Assembly (NCBI GenBank): GCA_039027435.1
Contig: JBCCKF010000007.1
Span: 1 to 64,000, forward strand
Length of the DNA stretch: 64,000 nt
Source: CALBPI01 sp039027435
Lineage (GTDB): Bacteria; Pseudomonadota; Gammaproteobacteria; Steroidobacterales; Woeseiaceae
Reading direction: 5' to 3'
Below the pieces are notes generated by a model. That model saw only the letters and a program-made list of their open reading frames with translations, was not told the DNA's origin and searched no databases. Below, piece by piece: positions 7,411 to 14,632 of the stretch. How positions within the stretch are numbered: the stretch's first letter is position 1; each line of letters begins with the position of its first letter. A program made the translations under genes and the position numbers.

Positions 7411-9012
7411 TTACGCCGTCCGCTTTGGCGCCAAGAGATGTCTCACCGCCGGTGGCTCCGGGGCCTCGTGGAGCGCTCGCACTGCACGCTGAAGTTCCTG
7501 GTCATGAACAGTTACACGCTCATGCTGACGCAGATGCTCATTCCAGCTCGAAACGAGAAACCACTCAACCCAACGTTCGGGGTGCTCCACATCCTGGTAA
7601 ACACCCCAGTCGTAAGCACCGTCTCGATAACGCTCGCCGGACAGCTCGTGAATGGCGGCTAGAAACTCATGCGATTTTGACACGCTGATCGAATACTCGA
7701 TGGTGATCATCACCGGCCCGCGATCCTCTGCCTGCGAGATGTCTCGGGAGACCGCCGGTGCCGGCCAATATGACGAAGGACTGAGGTCGAGCTGTTCACC
7801 CTGACCAAGCTTCGAAGACCAGGTCAGAGGAATCGCCAACAACGCACCAATGGCTGAGACAATCAACGCCAGGTCCACGGAAGTCGCACCCGCGACCTGA
7901 CCCCACAGCGTCGAACCGATCGCCATCGACCCGAAGAACACCATCATGAACACAGCAAGGCCACGCGCGCGAACCCAGTTTGGCAGCGCGGTTTGCGCCG
8001 AGATGTTCAGGCTGGTCAGAACCGCAATCCAACCCAGTCCGCCGAGGAAGGCAGCAGCAACCGCCATGTGGAGCTGGGAGATCAATGCAAGGAGCAGCAT
8101 GGCGGATGCGGTCACAACAACACCCATCGCTGCGACAAGATTGGTGTCCAGCCGATTCCTGACTTTGGGCAACATCAGCGCACCGAATACCGCACCGGCA
8201 CCAATCGCTGTGAGCAACACCCCGTACAGTTGTGCACCACCGCCCGGAGTGGCACGTGCGACCAATGGCAAAAGCGACCAATAGGCGCTGGCAAATACGA
8301 TAAAGCCTACGGCACGGATCAGCGTTGCCTTCAAAGGCGCATTGTGAGCAGCATGACGAAGACCCGTCATCATCGCAGCGCCTAGTGGTTCGGGTGGCAA
8401 CGCGGCGCGCTTGACCGCGGGTCTTCGCCACATCAAGAGCGGGACGACAATCAACACATGACTCACCGCATTCAACGCGAAAGGTGCAGCCAAACCAACG
8501 GTCGTTATCAGGAATCCTGCGACCGCAGGGCCGATTGCCCGACTGATATTCAGACCCATGGAGTTCAAGGCGATAGCAGGCTTGAGCACGTCCCGTGGTA
8601 CGAGCTCCGGCACGATCGACTGCCACGCCGGCCCCATGAATGCCGCGCCTGTACCAATCACGAACGTATATACAATCAACAGCACGGGCGTCACGCGCTC
8701 GAGGGCAACCAACGCGGCAAGTGACCCGATGACCGCGACCAGCATCAGATTGACAGTGACGAGCAGTTTTCGCTTGTCGATGCGATCAGCGAGTGTTCCA
8801 GCGAACAGTGCAAACAGAAAGATCGGTAGGGTCGTCGCCGCCTGCACGAGAGTGACAACCTCCGGCCGGGGGTTGAGCGTGGTCATTAACCACCCCGCGC
8901 CGACATCGTGCATCCATGTGCCGATATTGCTGACGAGGGTTGCTGTCCAAAGCAGCGCAAACGCGCTGTGACGGAATGGTGCCCAGGCAGATGTGCTCGC
9001 CGCGCCGCTCAT
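7411..9012 (-). CDS. MFS exporter with C-terminal soluble domain (MFS_3/TMSE type)
   Basis: This encodes 533 residues. The first 400 form about 12 membrane helices, with the MFS loop-2/3 signature GTLADRIDKRKLL near residue 75. A soluble tail of about 100 residues (from MITIEYSISVSK to the end) resembles the ferredoxin-like tail of the transmembrane secretion effector/EntS-like exporters (Pfam MFS_3). These transporters export small molecules such as siderophores by proton antiport; the substrate here is unknown. The start ATG overlaps the stop of the amidohydrolase remnant (TGATG), so translation is probably coupled. It belongs to the - strand operon headed by the amidohydrolase. Confidence 0.85.
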   Translation of the reverse strand: MSGAASTSAWAPFRHSAFALLWTATLVSNIGTWMHDVGAGWLMTTLNPRPEVVTLVQAATTLPIFLFALFAGTLADRIDKRKLLVTVNLMLVAVIGSLAALVALERVTPVLLIVYTFVIGTGAAFMGPAWQSIVPELVPRDVLKPAIALNSMGLNISRAIGPAVAGFLITTVGLAAPFALNAVSHVLIVVPLLMWRRPAVKRAALPPEPLGAAMMTGLRHAAHNAPLKATLIRAVGFIVFASAYWSLLPLVARATPGGGAQLYGVLLTAIGAGAVFGALMLPKVRNRLDTNLVAAMGVVVTASAMLLLALISQLHMAVAAAFLGGLGWIAVLTSLNISAQTALPNWVRARGLAVFMMVFFGSMAIGSTLWGQVAGATSVDLALIVSAIGALLAIPLTWSSKLGQGEQLDLSPSSYWPAPAVSRDISQAEDRGPVMITIEYSISVSKSHEFLAAIHELSGERYRDGAYDWGVYQDVEHPERWVEWFLVSSWNEHLRQHERVTVHDQELQRAVRALHEAPEPPAVRHLLAPKRTA

Positions 9013-9191
9013 CAGAAAGCGAAACAGGAGCAGCCGAGTGCGCCCCAGAATGCGTGGGGGCCATCGGCCAGCACTTCGCCGTCACCGCCAATGTTTGCCA
9101 CACCACCATTGCGGATCAACATCGCCTGTACCTCGGGTTGTACAGGGTCCAGCGTGGTGATCTTGCCGTTGTGGAGAATCAAGTCGGTCAT
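9012..9191 (-). pseudogene. N-terminal remnant of a second YtcJ-like amidohydrolase
   Basis: This is a 59-codon frame. It opens MTDLILHNGKITTLDP and continues QAMLIRNGGVANIGGDGEVL, which is the N-terminal beta-sandwich start of an amidohydrolase. It resembles residues 42-75 of the intact neighbour, which reads PELILTDGDFLTLDP and then AVAIRNGLIQAVGD. After residue 45 the homology ends abruptly with unrelated residues and a stop at 9012, so the whole metal-dependent barrel is missing. It starts one base after the stop of the intact amidohydrolase and ends on the start of the MFS gene. I read it as a fusion or deletion relic that keeps the operon translationally linked. Confidence 0.6.
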
Positions 9192-9192
9192 G

Positions 9193-11049
9193 TCATGCCT
9201 CATCGGATGAGTAGAAACCGCCGAAGGCCGCGACGGGCGACCATGCAGGTTGAATATCGGGCAGGCCTGGCGCCAGCGCAGCAAAGCGATCCGAGCCGTG
9301 GACGATCGCACCGTTCATGATGGTCAAGTCGCTCTCAATCTGACGAACCTCTTCATCGTCGACCTTTAGGTATGGCGCATTCAGTACAGCCAGGTCAGCG
9401 AACTGTCCGGGTTTGATCCGACCTTTAAGCACTTCTTCCTGACTGAACCAGGCAGACCCCACCGTGTGGTGGAAGAGTGCCTCGGTCCGCGTGAGTTGTT
9501 GCGACTCGTCATGTAGTTGCGTGCCACCGATGCTCCTGCCGGTCGTCGCCCAATAGAGCGTATTCCAAGGGTTGTAGCTGGCAACGCGTGTCGAATCCGA
9601 ACCGAGCCCAAGCGGCACACCTGCGTTGATGACGTCACGCAACGGCGGTGCACGACGTGTCATTTCTTCACCGTAACGCTCGAGAAAATATTCTCCCGCA
9701 TAAGCCATCCGTGCCTGCATCGCCATACCACCACCGAGCGCTCGGATACGTTGCAGCGTAGGTGGCAACATGGTCTCGCCATGGTCGATGGCCCAACGAA
9801 TACCCGCGAACCCGAGACGACCTTCTGCAACCTCAAGGCCATGAGCCTCTTCGAACACATCAAGGATATGGTTGATCGACTCGTCATAAGTCGCATGGAT
9901 TCTGAGCGGCCAGCGGTTCGCCAACAAATGTCGCGTGACATCGATCAGTTGCGATCGCCAGCCAGGGCGCGTCGTGATATCAGGTCGGTTATCGAGGAAG
10001 TTCTCATAGTCGCCCGCTGCCCAGGCAAGAAACTCACCACCACCACGAATGATGTAGGCGTTCATGATGCCTTCGGCACGATTCGCATTGACCTCGAAGT
10101 CGAGCGTCCATCGCTGGAACTCTTCCAGCTCCCGCCCCTTAGCTTGCGGGAACAGATATTTGGAAATCCGTACGGGCAGTTCGCCGGTCTTGGCAAGCGC
10201 TGTCGAGCCGGCGTAGTCCTCGGGAAAGTGATGGCCACCGCCACCAGCGTCGATCACGCTGGTGAGCCCGAACCGATTGAGTTCGCGGTAGAAGTGGCGT
10301 GTCGAGATTGCCTGATCCGCCGAGGACATAGGCGGCAATGCGCCGATGGTGCCATACAGCAAATCAGGGTTCGGTTTGGCGTGGATGATGGCACCACCAT
10401 CGTCCGTAAATTCATAAGCCGTGCCAAACGGCGTCTTGGTCTCCGTGGATATGCCAAGCTTCTTTACCGCCGCGGCGTTGAGAAAACCCTGGCTGTACAG
10501 AAACAGAACATACACCGGGGTGTCGGGAGCGGCCTTTGTCAGTTCAGCGGGGGTTGGCATACGTCGCTCAGCGAACTGGTAAGGCGACCAGCCCCCAATC
10601 ACGCGCACCCAATGCCCTTCCGGTGTGCTTTGCGCCTGCTCGCGTAATCGATTCAAGGCGGTTTCCAGGCTCGGAATACCATCCCAGCGCAACTCCATCG
10701 CATAGAAACGACCCGCGCGGGTCGGGTGCATGTGGCTATCGTTCAACCCCGGAATCACCGTTCTGCCATCAAGCGAGATGACTTCTGTGCTGCGATTACG
10801 AAGTGACATGACATCACGTACATCGCCGACTGCCTGAATCAATCCGTTTCGAATGGCAACCGCTTCGGCTTGCGGGCGCGTCGGGTCAAGCGTGAGGAAA
10901 TCTCCGTCGGTCAGGATCAGTTCAGGTGCCGGGTCCACAGCGTATCCGGGCATGCTCAAGAGTCCGGTCAACCCGGCACCGACAGCGGTGGTATCCCTGA
11001 GAAATCTACGCCGCGTTATCGACGGCGAACGAGTGTGGCGATCGTTCAT
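9193..11049 (-). CDS. YtcJ-like amidohydrolase, Tat-exported
   Basis: This encodes 618 residues. A Tat-type signal with RRRFLRD at 13-19 and a hydrophobic stretch up to about residue 38 precedes the amidohydrolase. The beta-sandwich starts at ELILTDGDFLTLDP, and the metal site H-x-H is at His106 and His108 (NDSHMHP). Later landmarks are GFAGIRWAIDHGE, LGSDSTRVASYNPW and GRIKPGQFADLAVL at the C-terminus. The family (amidohydrolase 3) hydrolyses amide or C-N bonds; the substrate is unknown. It is the first gene of an operon with the MFS exporter and cupin. A long hairpin sits 25 bp upstream of the start. Confidence 0.87.
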   Translation of the reverse strand: MNDRHTRSPSITRRRFLRDTTAVGAGLTGLLSMPGYAVDPAPELILTDGDFLTLDPTRPQAEAVAIRNGLIQAVGDVRDVMSLRNRSTEVISLDGRTVIPGLNDSHMHPTRAGRFYAMELRWDGIPSLETALNRLREQAQSTPEGHWVRVIGGWSPYQFAERRMPTPAELTKAAPDTPVYVLFLYSQGFLNAAAVKKLGISTETKTPFGTAYEFTDDGGAIIHAKPNPDLLYGTIGALPPMSSADQAISTRHFYRELNRFGLTSVIDAGGGGHHFPEDYAGSTALAKTGELPVRISKYLFPQAKGRELEEFQRWTLDFEVNANRAEGIMNAYIIRGGGEFLAWAAGDYENFLDNRPDITTRPGWRSQLIDVTRHLLANRWPLRIHATYDESINHILDVFEEAHGLEVAEGRLGFAGIRWAIDHGETMLPPTLQRIRALGGGMAMQARMAYAGEYFLERYGEEMTRRAPPLRDVINAGVPLGLGSDSTRVASYNPWNTLYWATTGRSIGGTQLHDESQQLTRTEALFHHTVGSAWFSQEEVLKGRIKPGQFADLAVLNAPYLKVDDEEVRQIESDLTIMNGAIVHGSDRFAALAPGLPDIQPAWSPVAAFGGFYSSDEA

Positions 11050-11073
11050 GCTGAACTCCGAAGAAATTCGTCA

Positions 11074-11110
11074 CCTCGAATCGCACATCTTCATGACGTG
11101 CGATCCGAGG
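11074..11110 (-). other. Long hairpin upstream of the amidohydrolase
   Basis: CCTCG-A-ATCGCAC (11074-11086) pairs with GTGCGAT-C-CGAGG (11098-11110), a 12-bp stem with one mismatch and an 11-nt loop. It lies between the isochorismatase-like gene and the amidohydrolase, both on the - strand. No clear T-run follows on either strand. It may be a terminator of the upstream gene, an mRNA leader structure or an operator. Confidence 0.5.
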
Positions 11111-11176
11111 CAACACCGTTTAGTGCGTCACTGAATAGGGGGACGATCAGGAACGACGCACCATTACGTTAGGTAC

Positions 11177-11854
11177 TCAGGCTGCGACAGGATCGATGAC
11201 CTTGCCGTGTTCCGTGCGCTCAGGTGCGCCATGCACCATGGTGTAGGCATAGTCCACACCCATACCGTAAGCGCCGCCGTGCTCCTTGATAATGTCCATG
11301 AGACCGTCGTAGTGCTCACGTCGCGCCCAGTCGCGTTGCCATTCGAGCATGGTCTGGATCGTGGTCATCGGTACCACGCCCGCCTGAATCATGCGCTGCA
11401 TCGCGTTGTCATGCGCTGCAACCGAAGTATCGCCAGATGCATCAGCAACCATGTAGATTTCGTAGCCAGCATCAGCCATCGCGGAGAACGCGAACATGTT
11501 GTTGCAGATCCCGGTCCACAACCCGGAGACGATGACTTTCTTTCGACCGTTAGCCGCCAGCGCGCCGCGAACTTTCTGATCATCCCAGGAGTTCATCGAT
11601 GTACGTTCGAGAATGTCCTTTTCAGGGAAAACCGCGAGCAGCTCGGGGTAGGTGTAGCCGGAAAATGCGGTCGTCTCGACCGTCGTGATGGTGGTCGGAA
11701 TGTCGAACAGTTTCGCGGCTTTGGCCAATGCGACGGTGTTGTTCTTCAGGGTCTGACGATCAATTGAATGAACACCAAATGCCATCTGCGGCTGATGGTC
11801 AATAAAAATCAATTGTGAGTTCTGAGGTGTCAGAAGTTCAGGCTTGTTGGTCAT
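11177..11854 (-). CDS. Isochorismatase-family hydrolase (YcaC-like)
   Basis: This encodes 225 residues with the cysteine-hydrolase fold. The early FIDHQPQM carries the catalytic aspartate (Asp19), and the nucleophile is Cys117 in VSGLWTGICNN, at the position of the usual GVVTEVCV motif, here with an atypical surround. The family includes isochorismatases, nicotinamidases and YcaC-type enzymes; length and the DASG segment after the cysteine fit the YcaC group. It follows the pirin gene on the - strand after a 78-bp gap that contains a strong hairpin. With pirin it probably forms the target unit of the divergent LysR regulator. The substrate is unknown. Confidence 0.85.
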   Translation of the reverse strand: MTNKPELLTPQNSQLIFIDHQPQMAFGVHSIDRQTLKNNTVALAKAAKLFDIPTTITTVETTAFSGYTYPELLAVFPEKDILERTSMNSWDDQKVRGALAANGRKKVIVSGLWTGICNNMFAFSAMADAGYEIYMVADASGDTSVAAHDNAMQRMIQAGVVPMTTIQTMLEWQRDWARREHYDGLMDIIKEHGGAYGMGVDYAYTMVHGAPERTEHGKVIDPVAA

Positions 11855-11892
11855 GAGTGACTCCGTGGGGACGAAAGTGGTTTGTTAAGAAG

Positions 11893-11918
11893 GTCGGCGC
11901 GACAAGTGCCGCGCCGAC
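11893..11918 (-). other. Intercistronic hairpin, pirin to isochorismatase-like gene
   Basis: GTCGGCGCG (11893-11901) pairs perfectly with CGCGCCGAC (11910-11918) over an 8-nt loop. It lies between two genes of the same direction. No strong T-run follows, so partial termination or mRNA stabilisation is more likely than full termination. Confidence 0.55.
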
Positions 11919-11932
11919 AGGTTGAGAAGTGC

Positions 11933-12646
11933 TTAGGACTGCAGTTGACGGCCCATGTCGAAGAGCAGAACTTCAGCATCTTCAACACCATCGATCTCGA
12001 CAGGTTGTGGGCCCGTCACCGAAACGCCGTCTCCCGCTTTCAGGTTCTTGCCGTTAAGGCGCACTTCACCGCGTGCGACTTGCAACCAGCCAAGACGGTT
12101 CTCTGCAAGCTGATGTGTCACTGAGTCGCCACGTGCAAGCAAGCTCGCATACAGATCAACGTCTTGGTGAATGGTCACCGAACCTTCGCGACCATCGCGA
12201 GATCCAACCAACCGCAGTTGGCCTTGTTTCTCTTCAGCCGTAAACGCTTTCTGCTCGTAGCTAGGCTCCAGACCATTGGCTTCCGGAATGATCCAGATCT
12301 GCAGGAAGTGAACAGGATCGGTCTTCGATGCGTTGTACTCGCTGTGACGCACGCCTGTGCCCGCGGTCATACGCTGCACATCTCCCGGCCGGATAATCGA
12401 TCCAGTGCCAAGGCTATCCTTGTGCTCAAGTGCCCCGTCCAGCACGTAGGAAATGATCTCCATATCGCTGTGACCGTGGGTTGCGAAGCCTTGCGCAGGC
12501 TGGACTTTGTCTTCATTGATGACTCGCAACGGACCGAAACCCATGAACTGGGGATCGTAGTAGTGGCCAAACGAAAAGGTGTGGCGGCTGTTCAGCCAGC
12601 CAAAGTTTGCGATGCCGCGTTCATTTGAGGGTCGAATTGCAATCAT
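11933..12646 (-). CDS. Pirin family protein (YhhW type)
   Basis: This encodes 237 residues with the bicupin pirin layout. The opening has FGWLNSRHTFSFGHYYDP, then the metal-binding block THGHSDMEIISYVLDG and the TAGTGVRHSE motif. Size and motifs match the short YhhW-like pirins, for which E. coli YhhW has quercetin 2,3-dioxygenase activity in vitro. That activity is not proven here. The gene faces a LysR regulator across a 135-bp gap containing an inverted repeat, a layout common for a LysR gene and its target. The isochorismatase-like gene follows. Confidence 0.88.
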   Translation of the reverse strand: MIAIRPSNERGIANFGWLNSRHTFSFGHYYDPQFMGFGPLRVINEDKVQPAQGFATHGHSDMEIISYVLDGALEHKDSLGTGSIIRPGDVQRMTAGTGVRHSEYNASKTDPVHFLQIWIIPEANGLEPSYEQKAFTAEEKQGQLRLVGSRDGREGSVTIHQDVDLYASLLARGDSVTHQLAENRLGWLQVARGEVRLNGKNLKAGDGVSVTGPQPVEIDGVEDAEVLLFDMGRQLQS

Positions 12647-12732
12647 GATGGTCTCCTGATTGAGCGATTTCTTGATGGCGAAACTCTAATACGACATCTA
12701 TTGGGCTACAATCCGATAATTTGACGACATTC

Positions 12733-12751
12733 TGTCGCTGTTTTTGCGACA
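12733..12751. promoter_or_regulatory. Putative LysR operator
   Basis: TGTCGC (12733-12738) and GCGACA (12746-12751) form a perfect inverted repeat with a 7-bp spacer in the divergent pirin/LysR gap, 30 bp before the regulator start. Size and symmetry fit a LysR-type binding site. Confidence 0.5.
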
Positions 12752-12781
12752 ATTAAGCGTCTCTGGATTGGAATCAGTCAG

Positions 12782-13693
12782 ATGGACCGTCTCGAAGGTA
12801 TGCGCGCGTTTACCAAGGTCGTCGAACACCACGGCTTTGCCGCCGCTGCGCGGGCGATGGGGTTGTCACGGTCAGTGGTAAACAAAGCGGTAATTGGGCT
12901 GGAAAATCATCTCGGGACCCAGCTGCTTGTGCGAAGCACCCGCAAAGTCACCCCGACTGAAACGGGGCTGGCGTTCTACGATCGATGCACACAAATCCTG
13001 AGCGATGTTGAAGAAGCCATCGGTGCGGTTACGGCACTTCAAGAGAGGCCATCCGGAAACCTGCGTATCAACGCGCCGATGACTTTCGGCACGCAACACC
13101 TCGCGTCGGTCGTTAGCGAGTTCATGGGCGAGCACTCTGATGTGAGGGTCGAGCTTGTGTTGAACGACCGGTTTGTTGATCCAATCGAAGAGGGATTCGA
13201 CATCACGATTCGAATCGGCGAGTTGGATTTCCCGACTAGCCTGATCAACAAAGAAATCGTTACCGCCAAACGCGTGCTGTGCGCAGCACCCGCACTCATC
13301 ACGCAGCTCGGCGATCTTCAGACACCGGAAGCACTGCGTGAGGCCCCATGTTTGCAATACGGCTATTCAGGCTCGGCGACTCAATGGCGACTCGGTGGTC
13401 CGGACGGTGAACGCTCCTGGCCCATCCGCTGCAGGATGTGGTCAAACAATGGCGAGGTTCTGAAGTCAGCCGCAATTGCGGGCCTAGGCATCGCACTGCT
13501 GCCAACCTTCATCGTTGGCAGCGCGCTGCAGAGCAATGAGCTTCAAACCGTCTTGCCCGATTACCAGCCGACCGATCTCACACTCTCAGCGCTCTATCCG
13601 AGGCACAGACATCTATCAGCAAAGGTCCGACTTTTTGTTGAGCTTCTTGATGCACGCTTCGGACATCGGCCTTATTGGGATCTCGTTGCATGA
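12782..13693 (+). CDS. LysR-family transcriptional regulator
   Basis: This encodes 303 residues. Residues 1-60 form the winged helix-turn-helix, opening MDRLEGMRAFTKVVEHHGFAAAARAMGLSRSVVNKAV with the recognition helix after GLS. From about 90 on follows a periplasmic-binding-like effector domain starting GNLRINAPMTFG, in the style of the CrgA-like subgroup. It lies divergently from the pirin/isochorismatase-like pair and probably controls it. An inverted repeat in the gap is the likely binding site. The effector is unknown. Confidence 0.9.
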   Translation: MDRLEGMRAFTKVVEHHGFAAAARAMGLSRSVVNKAVIGLENHLGTQLLVRSTRKVTPTETGLAFYDRCTQILSDVEEAIGAVTALQERPSGNLRINAPMTFGTQHLASVVSEFMGEHSDVRVELVLNDRFVDPIEEGFDITIRIGELDFPTSLINKEIVTAKRVLCAAPALITQLGDLQTPEALREAPCLQYGYSGSATQWRLGGPDGERSWPIRCRMWSNNGEVLKSAAIAGLGIALLPTFIVGSALQSNELQTVLPDYQPTDLTLSALYPRHRHLSAKVRLFVELLDARFGHRPYWDLVA

Positions 13694-13720
13694 CAAAGCT
13701 CCCAACCAATACGTTGCCGC

Positions 13721-14554
13721 TCAGAACCGTCGCGTTAATGCAGTCAAAAAGAAGCCCTGATTAGGTTCACGGGTTAGCGTACTGTCCGCGGTATCTTGTT
13801 GAAGCCGGGTCAGCGCTGCAACGGTCGTAAGTCGCCAGCGCTCGCCCAATGGCACGCTGAGGACACCCTGAACTCCGACACTCTCGATGCCCGCGCCGGC
13901 TTCGAATACGCCAAGACCCGAGGTGACTGACTCGCGCGGGGTGATTCCATAAAAGGCATTCATATATTGGCTATTCGCGATCCTTATGCGGGGACCAAAT
14001 GAAAAGAAGCCACGTTGGCCAAGTCGCTTGCGCCATGATGCATTTAAGTCGAGGTAAGCGCCTTCATGTCCTGTCGAAATCGCTTGCGCGACCGTCGCGC
14101 CTAACGCCCAAGATCCCCGCGCGAATTCCCAACCCATCCGAAGCTCTGCGGACGGTCCAAACTCGTCGATACCCACGAGCTCGTCTGAATCTCTATTGGC
14201 GAACCCAGGGGCTAGCGAGACAAACCAATCATTTTGCGAACCACGGCCATCACGATCACGCTTAATGTAGCCACCAAAACCCTGGGGCACGTTACCGAAA
14301 TACTTCAAGCCCTTGGCATCGGAGTAGCGAACGTCGAAGTACGGCACGACGGTTGTGTCGTAACTGCTCGCGCCTTGAAACGCAGGGTTCGCAATCGTGC
14401 CGACGCCGAGCTCATAAGACAGCCCGGTCGGTGGACCTTGGCGTTGCTGACCCGACGGCTGCGGGGATTCAGGCTCCTGCGCAAATGCCAACGGTGAGAA
14501 TAAGGCGAGACAGGCAACAGCGCTCAGAACTCTAGCCCGTGTTTTCGTAGACAT
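13721..14554 (-). CDS. MipA/OmpV family outer-membrane protein
   Basis: This is 277 residues from the ATG at 14554. The frame extends 20 codons further, but the internal start gives a clean signal peptide ending in AFA and has a GGAG site 12 bp upstream. The mature protein is a beta-barrel of alternating polar and hydrophobic strands, with YELGVGTIANPAFQGASSYD and VVPYFDVRY near the start and a terminal phenylalanine (LTRRF) typical of outer-membrane barrels. This fits the MipA/OmpV family, which in E. coli scaffolds murein synthesis enzymes. It is convergent with the LysR gene (27 bp apart) and follows the DUF2339 gene on the - strand. Confidence 0.82.
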   Translation of the reverse strand: MSTKTRARVLSAVACLALFSPLAFAQEPESPQPSGQQRQGPPTGLSYELGVGTIANPAFQGASSYDTTVVPYFDVRYSDAKGLKYFGNVPQGFGGYIKRDRDGRGSQNDWFVSLAPGFANRDSDELVGIDEFGPSAELRMGWEFARGSWALGATVAQAISTGHEGAYLDLNASWRKRLGQRGFFSFGPRIRIANSQYMNAFYGITPRESVTSGLGVFEAGAGIESVGVQGVLSVPLGERWRLTTVAALTRLQQDTADSTLTREPNQGFFLTALTRRF

Positions 14555-14632
14555 CGATCTCACTCCATTGGGATTGGTGAGGCGTGAGGGTGCCGGTGTC
14601 GATGTGAAATGCACGTCAATCGTGCGTGAATG

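Noticed and set aside
7796..8626. Long open frame on the - strand inside the MFS gene
   Set aside because: It runs in another frame of the same strand across the transporter gene. It lacks a ribosome site and encodes a cysteine- and arginine-rich composition typical of shadow frames.
9517..10647. 376-codon open frame on the + strand opposite the amidohydrolase
   Set aside because: It is antisense to a well-supported enzyme, its product has no recognisable fold, and its length is explained by the codon bias of the real gene.
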